Shown here: positions 10,938-23,429 of the stretch, piece after piece
Position numbering within the stretch: position 1 is the stretch's first letter
Layout of the letters: each line of letters starts with the position of its first letter
Assembly: GCA_038373865.1 (NCBI GenBank)
Contig: JAXGGA010002946.1
Span: 47,621 to 111,620 of the forward strand
DNA: 64,000 bases
DNA from: Uloborus plumipes
Lineage: Eukaryota > Arthropoda > Arachnida > Araneae > Uloboridae
Direction of reading: 5' to 3'
Notes under the pieces: model-generated
What the model saw: the letters and a program-made list of their open reading frames with translations, nothing else
Databases searched by the model: none
Told to the model about the DNA's origin: nothing
Program-made: the position numbers and the translations under genes

Positions 10938-12371
10938 TACGCGCGTAGCGCCAAAACCGTTCGGTCGATTTTCATGCCACTTGGCACAACATTAGTTTGT
11001 AGCATGTAGTTTTGCACCTCGAAGCGATTTTTCGATAATTCCATTTCGTTCTTTTTCTATTCGAATTCTTAGCGGAAATTCGATAAAATAGGGAAGAAAT
11101 ATTTCATACACATTTTCAAGTCTTATGTCATTCGAAAGCTTGAAATTTTCTGCACAAAATGAAGTTTTTTCGAAGTTTCTACGATCATCAGGAGAGCTGT
11201 AGCAATTGTTTTTAGAATCCCGGAATTCAAGGCTTAACTTCAGTAAAGCAAGCCATACGATTCTAAAATGGTTGAACTCGAGAATGAAATTTGTTTGAAA
11301 AAAAAGAAGAAATGAATTATTTTATCAACGGAAATCAACTTTTCATGTTGTTACCATGGTTACGTGTTCATACTTATTTTTGTTTCGTTCTTTTTCCAGC
11401 GTTGCCAGACGTAGTATTTTTGATACTATGGTAGTATTTTTTCGGCCCAAATAAGGAGCGTAGTATTTTTCCGGCAACCCTGTTTCCAATATACTAATGA
11501 CTTAATTGAAAGATTTGGCGGATTTTTTTTTTTTTCATTTCATGGATTTCGCATTTCAGCAATATTGATTTTGGCAACGTTTGGAAACAGTCGCCTATTT
11601 AGCGAGAAAGGGGTACCCAAAGCACAAAGATTAACCAAATATCGTAAGATTGCGACATTGCAACGTTCTTTTTAAAGTGTTTCATTTCGGAAAATGTATT
11701 GTTTTGTTTTTAAAGCTAGGGAAGGAAACTTTCTTCTTCTTTCAAATTTTGGTAAGATTTCTGTTGGTTTCTGTGAGCAACAAAATTGTTCATATTTTCT
11801 CTTTTGGCTTATTTTTGTGAATTTCCCCTTTGGGTTTCATTTGAATGTCACAAGGGGATGCTTTATCCCTTTTATGGAGTAAATCAGTGTTAATTTCAAT
11901 GCAGATGAATTGGCGCGAACACTTGGCAATATTTCGCCAAGCCTTTTGTCGTCAAGTATTTGTCGCCAATTTGGCGACAAATTTGGCGATTAATTTTTTT
12001 TTGGGTTCAATTTGGCGCTATTGGCGATATTTTGCGAAAAATCCACTGAATGATGTTAAAATCGGCGATATTTAGGAGATTAATCATTGTAAAACATTTT
12101 TTTGCATTGTTTCGTGGCAAACTAGGGATTTCAATGTTTGAATTGTTATCTTGCTCCCTCCAAGCACTACTTTAGCACTTAAGGCATCTACTAAGAAATG
12201 TACACGTAAAAGGAAGTAGTGTAGGGTCCATACCAAATTTTTATGTCATACTTTGAAGGAATTGTAGATGAATTATAACTAAAATAAGAGTATTTTTTCT
12301 GCTATATCAATTATTTTACAAATGAACTTTTAATTTTATACCACGGGCAAAGCCGTGCGGGTACCGCTACT
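10872..12371 (+). mobile_element. Helitron-like non-autonomous element, family A copy 1 (1.5 kb)
   Basis: It begins TCTCTACCAATAATAAAGC, then a (CTGT)n tract and TTACGCGCGTAGCGCC. It ends CGTGCGGGTACCGCTACT, with a short CACGG/CCGTG hairpin 13 bp before the terminus. Copy 2 (57021-58944) has the intact CTAGT end. The 5'-TC start, the 3' hairpin plus CTRRT end, and the absence of terminal inverted repeats or target duplications fit Helitrons. No Rep/helicase ORF is present. The two copies agree in their first ~525 and last ~745 bp but differ completely in the middle (here 11399-11624). The 3' part holds a cluster of TTGGCG/CGCCAA motifs at 11925-12030. Confidence 0.8.
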
Positions 12372-12429
12372 ATAAAATAATAAATAAAGATAGTTTTATT
12401 CCATTGATATGAAAAATAATTATTTAATT

Positions 12430-13840
12430 AATTCATAACAAAACTTTTAAGATGTATGAAAGTGCTTGACGAAAGAAGCTAGTGTTGGAGTGGGATTTCT
12501 GAAGAGGGGAAAAAATTTCTTTCTAAAATACGTCATAATTTATTGAATTCCAATCGCCTGTTGTTTCACTTTCATCTCGATGATAAATATTTTGCTGAAA
12601 TGACAATCATTAAACAATCATCCCTGAGGAGAGAAAAATACTGCAACCTGTAACTAAGAATCTTAAAATCTTTAATTATTAGTGAAATAAATAAATTATT
12701 TAATAATTAAATTTTAAAGATGCCGACTCTTTGAGAGTATTTGAAAAAGAGAGAGAAAGAAGAATAATGAAAAATATTGCTTAAAAAAAAAAAAAAAATC
12801 TCTTATCAAATATATGATAAAAATATTGAATTCCGAGCTCCTGTTGTTTTCTTTTCATCTGTATGACATTTTTTTGTTTTTTCTAAATGATACTTATTAA
12901 ATAACTTTCACTGAGGTAAAGAAAATTGTGCCATCTGCATTTAAAAGTCTTAAAAGTTTATTGTTAGTTCAACAAATTAATTAATAAATGACTATATTTT
13001 TAAAATGTTGCCTATTTGATAACACTTAAAATGAGAAGAAAAAAAGGGGAGAGAAATAGAAGAAGAAAACATATTGCTTATGAAAAAACATTTCTTGTCA
13101 AAAACATCATAATTTGTTGAATTCCAATCGCTTGTAGTTTCCCTTTAATCTCAATGACGAATGTTTCGTCGGAATGACAGTCATTAAAGACAGTCTCCAG
13201 TCTCCACTGAGGAGAGAAAAGGATTGCAATTGGTAATTAAAATTCTTAATTTTTTATCTGTTGGATAAACAATTCATTAATTAGTATTTATATTTTAAGG
13301 ATGTTAGCTGTTCAAAAGCATTTTTAAAAAATGAAAAAGAAGAAAAATAGAAAGAGAGAAATAATATTGCTCAATGAAAAAAAAAAAAAAACTCCCTTAT
13401 CAAATACATCATAATTTGTTGAATTCCGATCTCCTGTTGTTTCCCTTTAATCTCGATGACAAATGTTTTGTCGAAATGACAATCATTAAACAATCATCAC
13501 TGAGGAGGGAAACATACTGCAACCTGTAACTAAGATTCTTAAAATCTTTAATTATAAGTAAAGTAAATAAATTATTTAATAATTAAATTTTAAAGATGTC
13601 GACTCTTTGAGAGTATTTGAAAAAGCGAGAGAGAGAGAGAGAGAGAGAAAGAATATTACTTTATGAAAAAAAAAACTCCCTTATCAAATACATCATAATT
13701 TGTTGAATTATGATCGCCTGTTGTTTCCCTTTAATCTCGATGACAAATGTTTTGTCGGAATGACAATCATTAAACAATCACCACTAAAGAGAGATGAAAA
13801 AAAAAGAAAAACAGAAAACGCATTTGCATAACCGTTTCAT
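12430..13840. repeat. ~290-bp tandem array, about five units
   Basis: TTGAATTCC-type landmarks occur at 12543, 12826, 13117, 13419 and 13703 (the last degenerate). Each is followed by TCGCCTGTTGTTTCCCTTT, ATCTCGATGACAAATGTTT and GAATGACAATCATTAAACA. Each unit ends in an expandable GA-rich then A-rich stretch before CTCCCTTATCAAATACATC. A sixth GAATTCC lies at 13850. Spacings are 283-302 bp, mostly because the GA/A tract lengths differ. The array starts about 60 bp after the 3' end of the Helitron at 12371. Confidence 0.9.
13626..13648. repeat. (GA)n microsatellite
   Basis: A pure GA run inside the fourth unit of the 290-bp array. It is short or absent in the sister units, so it expanded locally. 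Confidence 0.9.
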
Positions 13841-13849
13841 TGAATTCCA

Positions 13850-14330
13850 CTTAACCCAGAGAGACATTCCGTTTGTTTCAAGAAATAACCGGACTTAATT
13901 TGCACCATGGAAAAAAATATAAAAAATTAAAACGAATCTCTCCCAGAAGACGAATGAAATTGAATAAATGGCAAACCCCCCTCTACTTCAAGCCGAAGGG
14001 GGTGGGGGATGAAGAACCACCCTTTGACAGCCCAAAGGGGTTAGATACCCCTACCTCAAATCATTCCTCACCGGTCGTCTTACATATCTCAGCAGCATCG
14101 CCATGGAAACAAGGAGTTCACGTGACCCGCTGCGACTCGGGATTGGTCGAGCAACGCACTTATGCATGCCTTGCGCCATACTTATGCATATTCCAAGAAA
14201 ATGTAGGAACCATTTTTATCGGCTTTTTTTTTTCTTGTCGTTTGCATTTGGAATCAATTTAAAATGAAGAAAAGGGAGTTCCGAGACTGCGCAGTGAGAG
14301 GGGGAGGAGGGAGGATGCTGCTTGTTTGTT
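13850..14330. promoter_or_regulatory. GC-richer block, possible regulatory element
   Basis: Composition changes from AT-rich to mixed or GC-rich with little low-complexity sequence. Visible motifs are CACGTG (14119-14124), an inverted CCAAT box (ATTGG, 14142-14146), two ACTTATGCAT repeats 22 bp apart (about 14158 and 14180) and a CTGCGCAGTG near 14285. A 129-codon plus-strand ORF overlaps (13873-14262). It has no recognisable domain and I do not call it a gene. A conserved non-coding element, promoter or 5' exon is possible. Confidence 0.3.
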
Positions 14331-14559
14331 TTTGAAGGTCACGCCACAACAATTACGAGTTAATTGGACCGTTGAAGATCACAGAGGAAGAATCAATAAA
14401 ATACCTGATATCGTTTTAGGTGAAAATTGCATCGAGTTTGCAATGAGCGCGAGAAGGAAACGGATTAATTTCTTAGTTGCAATAAAAATGAAGTTTTCCT
14501 CAAGCGTATTAATTATATTTGTTCTTTATTTTTTGATTAATTTATATCTGTAAGAATGA

Positions 14560-17380
14560 TTATTCAAAATTAATAAACCTATAATACTCATAATACACGT
14601 CTTTTTTTTAAGAGTAAAACATTTTAATGCGCGAATTTTACACAACCTCATAAAACTATTTTTCTCTCAACTTTACCGTCATATGCAATCACAAGAATTC
14701 AACGATTTTTTCACGAAACAGTTATTATTATTTGTTTAAAAAAGAAAATAAAATACATAAATGTTTTTAAAAAAAAAAGCATTTGCCAATATAAACTGCT
14801 TGTTCCGCCTGTCTTGTAAAACGGTTTTTGTAACACGGTTAGGTATTTTGACAGAAAACAACGTTACAGGGAAGATGAATCTGTGGTCTAGACTGGAGTA
14901 CTTACTTTTAAGCCTATTTTAAGCAGTACTTTAAAGTTAGCAAGCACTAGGGAATGGCCACGTTCTTTTTTTTCAGTTTCTCAGTTATAACTTTGTTTCT
15001 TAATCAAACGAATTTTTTTTAATTATGACTTCTAATTATGCTTTTTAAATTATAACCAATGCCAATTTATATATACCTTACAACTCCAAAAGTATAACTT
15101 AATGTTTTTCATTTGCTTCAGTGTTAGGCTACTTTATGAGTAGCTTAAAACTTTTTTCAAAAAAATATCAAAGCATATGTGCTTCAAATTTATATAAGTA
15201 AAATGCAATTACTTACAAAAAATTATCGTAAAATTATGATTTTTAATACATTTCTAAAAAATGAAATAATCCATGAACTATTGAAAGTTTTTCATAATTA
15301 CTAACTTAATTTAGCGTATCTATATTTATGCAAATGGTATTAATCATGTTCTTATAAGGGTTAAGTTCATTTTCCAACGTTCTTCCAATTATTCAAATCG
15401 TGAAACTTACATCAGGCAATTATCCCCCCCCCCTCTCCTTTAGTTTTATTCTCTAGTAGAATTTATTCGAACAACATTTACTTATATTTGAAATTAATTT
15501 AACTATATGTTTTTTGTACGTAATACTGGTTTTCTACGTTTCAATTTACAAATTAAGTTAATATCACTATGCACAGCTGGCTGTATAAGTAACAATTTTT
15601 AAGTTAATGTATTGTAATATTCTATGCAATATAATTATATAAGAAAATCTTTTGATGATGTGAAATTAAAATATGAATATTTGAAAAACAATTTGAAATT
15701 TTAGTTTTCTGCTTTCAAGTTGCTATTACTTAAATAATTTCTGTTGCGTCCCATTTCTGGATCAATGGAACTCACTTTAATTGGTCAGATAACTTTCAAT
15801 TAGGGTAATAATTGCTTTTGAGTGAATTCTATGATTTTTACTTCTCAATTTGGATAAATATACAATAGTGTTGGATTTTCCTTCCATTTCGTATCAAGAG
15901 GTAAAACAATACTATTAAAAATGATTGAGGTAGTTTTAAATAACAAAATTTTGGATCATCAAAGTTACCCCAAATGTCTTCATGTAAGTCTAAAAATTGA
16001 TCTGTACATTACATTGGTATTAAATATTAATTGTACAATTTCTTGGGATTTTTTCTTCTATTTTATGCTAATAGATACAATTATGATATGAGTGGAGTAG
16101 TGCAAAACAATAACATCAGAGAAATAGTAGATGAAATACATATTGTTAAGTTATATACCAGAAGTTCCGCTGCTCTGACATTACTAAGCTTTTTTATCTG
16201 ATCTCATACATTATTGCTAGAATACGATCACGCACTCAAGAAGAATTAAAATTAAAAAAAATAAGGAGCCATTTTGTTAAGCAATTATTCATAACCTTAA
16301 GACGCGATATTTATGTTCTAGAGTTTCAGATATTAGCACTACACTTATTTCAAAATTTATCCACATTATTTTTTAAAAAATCTTGACGTGTTTTTTGAAT
16401 AAAATAAACTAACGTCGGAGTGAGAAAAGCTGATAAGTAATTTAAATTCTTTTAAAGCATAAAACGTTTGATCTTTTAAAGCATTATGATTTGCAAATTC
16501 CTTTTAATGGCATTCAAACTAAAACTGCAAATTAAGATTTTTTTTTAGATCTCTATTCTGACAGTAAATGCGATTTTATAGTAATCACATTTTTTTCATA
16601 CATAACATCATAAATTCTTGTAAGAATTTCTGATTGCTCTGATTATGAAAAGTTATTTTGCAAAATTACTATACGCATTTTTATCAGTTGCGACTTATAA
16701 AGACATTGTACACTACATTGCTACATTCTTTAGTCCAATACATTTTTATAATAAAACTTACTTTATGTGGACATAAATAGAGTTGGAATAAAAAAATACC
16801 GGTGCTACTTTAAAGTCTTCATAGAATTATCCAGCTTCTAGTTTCGGAAGGGGTCATTATTAGAACGGAGGGGAGAGGGTGAAAGTGTAATTTTCGGACC
16901 CAAGCCGGGGATATTTAGTTGAATTTTTCGAAAATAAGTCCCAAAAAGACAGATTTAGACAATGCTTGTTACCATAAGGGTGGGTCATGACCCTTATGGC
17001 CGCTCCTCTGAATCCGTATCAACACTTGTAATTCATGGTCCATCATTCTGAAGTGATGAACACGATCTGCAGAAATTACAATGCATCATATTCGTTTTAT
17101 TTACTTTAGTGTAACGTTTTCGGAATATTTATTCAGTGTTCAAAGCCTTCTGTAAATTTTGTCGAAAGTTGCTTTAGAAGATTGCACAGAATAATCTTGT
17201 TCGTCATAGAATTTCTTTAAAATATTACTTGATATACAAATTCTAAGAACTTCACGGATGAGAATTTGAAATTCTCAAATGAATATTTGCAATTAATACA
17301 ACTTTGGCTTAAACTGAAATGTCCATGATACATACTTTCACTGAAAAATGCTTCTAGTGTAACGTAAGACTCGGCAAACT
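14560..17380. other. AT-rich sequence, no gene seen
   Basis: Long AT-rich stretch without recognisable coding sequence. A C run lies at 15424-15433. One compact palindrome (GGGTCATGACCC, 16982-16993) sits inside a CCATAAGGG/CCCTTATGG stem at 16972-16999. Confidence 0.5.
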
Positions 17381-17439
17381 TTAATTTTGTCTCTGAATAC
17401 TGGTGTTAAAGCAATTTCTAAACAAACTCTTCTGTTGAC

Positions 17440-18060
17440 ATTTTTAACACATAATGATTCGTGTCAAAATCTTTCATTTTATAGTTCAATTGCATGTGAA
17501 GCATTTTGTAAATTAGTCATGAAAATATTTTATGTGATTGTTTTATACAATAATATTTCAATATTTTCATTTTGCATATTGTTCCTCAATTGCCTGAAAC
17601 GTTTTTACAGAATCTGTATTTGACACATATTGGATTGCGTTACTTTCATTATATAGTTCAATTTCTTGTTAAACAATTTGTTATTCGTGAAATTATTTTA
17701 CGCAAATGTGTTATGCCAGACTATTTCAATATTTCATTTTTGTATATTTCTCAACGATTTTGAAAAACTTATTTTTTTCAGGTGCTGCATTTGAGAGAGG
17801 ATAATTTGCGTAGAGCATTACCATTATATAATTTAACTGCATGTTGGACATTTTGTGCATTAATCTTAAAAATATTTGTGTGAATGTTTTATGCAAATAT
17901 GTTTCAATATTTCACTTGTGTATGACTCAACAATTAAAAAAAAAACCTTTTTAACAGCAGCTCTATTTAACATAAAATAATTTGCGTAGCGTAATTTCAC
18001 GTTTAACAGTTGAGCTGCATGTTATATATTTTGTGTATTAATCTTAAACATATTTTATCA
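17440..18060. repeat. Degenerate ~175-bp tandem repeat, about 3.5 units
   Basis: TTTCAATATTT followed by CATTTTTGTATAT and CTCAA recurs at 17556, 17724 and 17902. Each recurrence is preceded by ATATAGTTCAATT or ATAATTTAACTGCATG and by a TTTGTNNATTA block. Spacings are 168 and 178 bp. Identity is low, so the array is old. Short ORFs inside follow the repeat and are not genes. Confidence 0.7.
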
Positions 18061-21000
18061 ACGTAATAAAGAATAGACACAAATATTTGTAAAATCTTAG
18101 TATTTAATAGCGAAACATATTTATCTGCATAAAGTATACAACATCATGTCAGTTTCTAGGTTAAATACAGGACACTTTTAAATAAACAAGTGTATGATTG
18201 GGCGGTACAATATTTTTTAATATTTTATGGCTAATGTAATGTATATTTTCTCCCTCTACTTCAAGATCAAAACTTTTGACTTCATTTTCTATGACCAAAA
18301 ATGCAAGAATAACAAATTCTAGAATCATTAATCTCTGATGTATTGGATTATGGAAAATAATAAAAATGTTAAAAATAATTTAGCTCAAAGAAATTTTTCC
18401 ATCTGAGTAATGCTGCTTTTTAAATATTTATCATTAGTAATACAAGAAATGCCAAATTAAAAGTTTGTTACAGCAATTTTCTTTGCTGTATTTTGAAAAA
18501 CGGTTATGTGGTTTACTTTATTATAGAATCAGAAACATAACTCAGTTACTAAAAAAATGCAAAAATAAAACGTATATTCTAAGCAACCTAATTTTTACCA
18601 TTAAGTGAAATACTTTCATAAAATTACATGCAAAAAAACTATCTGTGAATACAATGACGTAACTATATTTTTTCTAGGGGGTGGCAATAATTCACAATGA
18701 TTATTTAAAGCGCACTATGTATTAACATGTTAGACCTTACAGCGTAGAGTTGAAACAAGAGTTAATAAAATAATGTGAATGAACACAGTAAATGTTCTAT
18801 GGTAGGTGATTTATCTTGCTTAAATTTTTTTTCGATTGTGGAATTCAATTTTATTTATTATCGTTAGTAAATTGCAAAGCATGGATTATTATTTTTTTTA
18901 CTCTCTTTTTCAGAATACCCAAGGCCACTGGAACAGGCTACAGGCTGACAGAATATGTACGAGTTTACAAAAAAAAAAAAAAAAAACTTATCAGAAAGAT
19001 AAGCTTCATAAAAAAAGATTTTTTTTTTGAAACATTTACATACTATTTATGTCTCATACACTATATTATAGCAAATTAGTACAAAAATGCCGGTGAAAAC
19101 GTTTGCTTTAATATTCAAAATGAAACTATGGGTAAGAATTAGCAAAGCTTATTTGTTTATACAACTGGTGGGCTTTCTTCAAAAATTTTTAAGGATTTGT
19201 TTTTTTCAGATTTCTAAAATGTATTTGAACGTATTACACTAAAATTTTTGAATTGAAATTGAAAAAAAATATTTTACAATTCAATAATGATTTCTCATTT
19301 GTATAGATGTATCGTCTTTTATTGTACTTCTCCACATTCAAGCAAACGGGAATTCATCTAATTTTACTCCACGTACTAATTTAGTTTCAAAAATTAATTG
19401 GCTCAATTACTGTCAGTCCCTCAATCGCTCAGACTTTTCAAATAAATAAACGTAAAAATTCAAAAATTTGAAAAAAAAAAAACTATAGCCACGTTCTTTA
19501 GGGTAGCAAAACATTCTTTTTTTTTCAACGTAAAAAAAATATGACCTTATGCATGAAAAGACATCTGACAAAAGAAACATTATCTGATATTTTTGCATTG
19601 AAAAAAGGATTCCATTCTCGAAACAGGTGTCTACAACTTTTTAAAAATTGGCCTTTTAGTTGTTTATTTTAATTTTACTTACAAAGAAAGGTTTCATAAT
19701 TTCGTGTTAAATGGATGTCATTTAAGTTTTTCCTGTCGAAGGAGTATGAGTAAAATGCTTTTCTACACAATTGTTTGCAGCTTTTTGAAATTACAAAGAA
19801 AACCGATTATTATAACCGATTGTGAAGTATTGGAAATGTTGAGCTTAAAAGCGTCATAGTATTTGATTCGAATAATTGACATTTATCTAACAATGATTCA
19901 TAAGAGAAAGTTTTATTAGTGTTTTTATATTTATTAGAACATGAATTATCAAATGTATTTATAGTTTTTTTCGGTAATTTATGTAAGTAAATAGAAAAAT
20001 TTTTGCTTTTTAAGTATGTATGCTAATTTTATAGTTTCAGAATTTCTTGACAGCATCGAAAATATTTCGTTATTTTTTTCTAGATAAATCTGTTGTGGAA
20101 CAGGTCGTTACTAAGTTCTCCTAGCATTAATAGTTATTTTCTAAAAACTAAATCACCACTGTTGGTAACGTTGCTTTTAAAATGAAGAATTGATCCTTTG
20201 GGGTTTTTTTCTTGATTTTACATAACTTTGTGCAAAGCATTCAACTACATTCTGAATTAAAAAAATATCTATACTTTCCTACGTAAGGTATTTTTGACAC
20301 GTATTTCGAAAATTTGAAATTAATAAATAAAAACTTTGCTTAGAGAAGGGAATAAATTTTGCGTAGGCGGTTATAGTATGATTTGTATCCCACTAAGTAA
20401 ACTCTTTCAAAGAATCAAGTTAGAAGTTACATTCACATTTAATGAAGGAATTAGTTTTTCTGCAATTAGTCTTTTTTATTAATTATTATTTTTTTAATGC
20501 AGTATGTTTCACACGAACAACATTTTCTAAAGTTTTGTTTGTAAGGAATGTTATTAACTTTTACTAATGCTAAATTGAGATAGATGAATTTAAAAAAAAT
20601 TTTGGAAAAGCGTAGCAAATACTTATAAGATAGCAAAAGGATTGGCTATTGATTCTGGTATAAACGTTAGAGAAAAAAGGTTTTTTTTTTTCGATATCAT
20701 GCAGTACAAGTGTCATTTTTTTAACACTGTTTCCAAACATGCACCATTAAAAAAATGGAACATTTTCTATCCTTCCTTTGAAAGTGCAAATTTAATGCCA
20801 AAAAATTTTAAAAATTACGTTTCAATGCAAGTTGTATTACAAAATGCATTGTTATTTCTTTATGTATTGTAAGTTTCAAAACGAATTTCAATTTGTTCAT
20901 TTAAAAAAAAATCTACGTTATTTTTACTGTTTCACTTTGCCCCACATTTCCCAATGTGTTAATGTAAATAATGAAATTATCGATACGCTTAAAGAGTGGT

Positions 21001-21940
21001 GTTAAGATATTGAGAATGTTCGTTTTCAAACCAACGGAGATTGATATTGAAGAAATATGTAGGAATCAAACTTTTCCATTGGTCAATGGTGGCACTATTG
21101 AATATTTAAATGAAACTATAGCCAAAGGTTAATGTGTTACTCCAAAAGTTAAATATTGATAATATTTAAATTGATATACGAGTGAAAATTATTTGAAAGA
21201 ACAACAATTTATCATACTTCGAACTACATCAACGATGCTAAAGAAGCCCCATGGAATGCTAGTCTTAAGATCATTCTCAGGTGTGCTTTGCATTAGTAAA
21301 ATCATTGGTTCTTAATTTTTTTTTAAAGTTGAAGAAGCTTAAAATTATTGCAGATTGTCCAAATTGTTCTCATTTGTTTTGATGTTAGTGTAAAAATTAT
21401 AATTGAAGCAGTTTTTTCTTGAAACTCTTTCAGAAGATTTCGTGTTACTTTTAGAAAAAGCGGAAGATTTTAAAGGTGGGCGATTTTCTTTTATTTAAAG
21501 TATTTGAATAAAAGCAGTATTTAAATAAAAAGTAAGAATCACTGCTGTAAAAATATAAAATAATAATAAAATAAAATAAAAATAACTACACGATTAATCA
21601 TTGCTTGTAACTTTGGTACATATCCAGCAACGATTTTTAATCTGAAAATTATTTCAAAAATTCATTACATTAATGTCTAAAGTTTTGTAATCAAAACTTG
21701 AGCTTAAATGCCAATGATGATGACTTCGAAAAGTTTTGTTTCATAATGCATTGCTTATTTTTTTAAAAAATTCTTAAAAAGCCGAACGATTACCATTTAT
21801 TATTTTTTTCTGTAGAATGCTGATTACTGCGCATAGTTCCTAATCAGAGTAGTGCCTACTTTATTATATCGAACAGTAATATAGTAATCAATTACAATTT
21901 TTTTCCTGTAGTACTAACATCTCCCAAACTCTTTCAGCAT
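18060..21940. other. AT-rich sequence, no gene seen
   Basis: Nearly 4 kb of AT-rich DNA with A/T homopolymers. No ORF resembles a protein family and no repeat partner was identified. A polypyrimidine-CAG step at 18900-18912 looks like a splice acceptor but has no coding support. Confidence 0.5.
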
Positions 21941-22990
21941 TTTCATTTTTTACTTCATTCTAGTTAAAATTTCTTAGATATATTAACAAAATGAAATGGA
22001 AATATTCAATGCAATTGAAATTACTCTGAATGAAGATGAAATAGGGCCTAAATACGAATTGTACTTAAATGTAGTTTTAAGTACAGAGCCATAAGTAAGT
22101 TAAAAAGTACAGAGCTAAGTTTAAACGATAAATTAAAAAACATGGTTTTCATTTCACATGTTTTGAACAGTAATCAAATGACTTATATAAGTAACTAGCG
22201 GATATGCCCAGCATCGCACGGGTTTAAATGCAACTTTAACTTACTTCATGCTAAAATGAAATAGGTGAGCCTTAAAATGATAATTCATTGTTAATCGTAA
22301 TTTTTGTTGCAAAATACTCCTCTTTAAACGGGTAAAACTTTATCAATTTGTATGCTTAAAAGCTTATCTCGATTACTCTACCTATTCAAAATTGAAAGAA
22401 AATAGCCATTTTGACACAAAAAAATTTGAATTTTGAGCTTTTTGGATTTTTTAAAATTTCAAAACCCCGTCATGCGAATTCTAGTGCATCAAGGAACTTT
22501 TGTGCCAAGTTTGATGAAAATCCGACGAAAACTGGATTTGTATAAGGAACAAACAAATATAAATATATGTATACATACATCCATTTTTATATATATAGAT
22601 TGCAAATATTTGTGCTCTGTCGTTACAATTTTTTTATTTCAGTAGTTTTTCATTATTGTCGAGATGTCATTCTTGGCAGTTGCAGTGGTCATTGAAATTT
22701 CTCTTTGGAATTAAATTAAAGTTGTCAATACAATTAAAATTATCCTTTATAATGAAACTAAAATGATGTCTGAATATGAATTCTACTTCAAATGTTTAAT
22801 GAATAAATAAGCACAGAGTTATGCAGAATAACTAATTAAGAAACGTGATTTTCATTTTGATTTTTTGAGCATTGTTCAAATGATTTATATAAGTAATTGT
22901 AGAGACTTTTGCTTCGTCTTCACAATTTTTTATATTTCAAAAGTTTTTCATAATTGTCAAAATTGCACTTTTGCATTTACAGTGGAAATT
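21940..22990. repeat. ~298-bp tandem repeat split by a Helitron
   Basis: GTTTTTCATTATTGTC at 22645 and GTTTTTCATAATTGTC at 22943 are about 298 bp apart. ACTTATATAAGTA at 22181 matches ATTTATATAAGTA at 22882 once the 406-bp insertion at 22194-22599 is subtracted. Also shared are GAAATTACTCTGAATGAA / AAAATTATCCTTTATAATGA and the GTACAGAG / GCACAGAG blocks. At least two, probably three, partial units are present. Confidence 0.75.
22194..22599 (-). mobile_element. Helitron-like non-autonomous element, family B (406 bp)
   Basis: On the minus strand it begins TCTATATATATAAAAATGG and ends ATATCCGCTAGT. It has TC at the 5' end, CTAGT at the 3' end, no terminal inverted repeats, and sits exactly between A and T as Helitrons do. 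Internal motifs include GTTTGTTCCTTATAC and GGATTTTCATCAAACTTGG. The paralogous unit of the surrounding tandem repeat (near 22882) shows the unfilled site. No ORF is encoded; mobilisation in trans by a Rep/helicase is inferred. Confidence 0.85.
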
Positions 22991-23429
22991 TATTGCATAG
23001 TAAGTCTTTTAAAAGAGACCATTTCAGGGTAATTATAATTATACGAATCAACAAATTTCAGCAAAAATGCCTATTTTACCATGTTTTTATTAACTCAGAT
23101 TATGGTATGTTTGTTCGGGTGGAATCTTGTGATTGATTTTTGACTAACTTCTCTACGAACTAGAGACTTGTAATTTTTAAGATAGTTCCGAATTGAATGA
23201 CAATGTAAGCGAATGAGTTTAATATATTCCAAAAGTATTCAAAATCTAATTTTAAAGCCATAAAATCGCTGAGAAAACCTTTTCTATATACGAAGGAAAT
23301 ACTGCATGGTTTTGTATTCGATATCATTGGAAACTCCATAAAAACTAACTCTTTAAGTAATTATTTAAGATCTGGCTCGATTTAAATTCTCAAATTCAAT
23401 TTTGAGAATGAATCATTGGGTGTAAGCAA

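Noticed and set aside
13873..14262. 129-codon plus-strand ORF, the longest outside the retrotransposon
   Set aside because: No recognisable domain, no repeat of the frame elsewhere, and it lies where GC content rises, which lengthens chance ORFs. Kept only as part of the GC-richer block.
18914..18965. Exon-like segment: polypyrimidine tract plus CAG, then about 50 bp of complex sequence
   Set aside because: Too short to identify, no convincing donor with coding periodicity, and followed by poly-A. Splice-like sites are common in AT-rich DNA.
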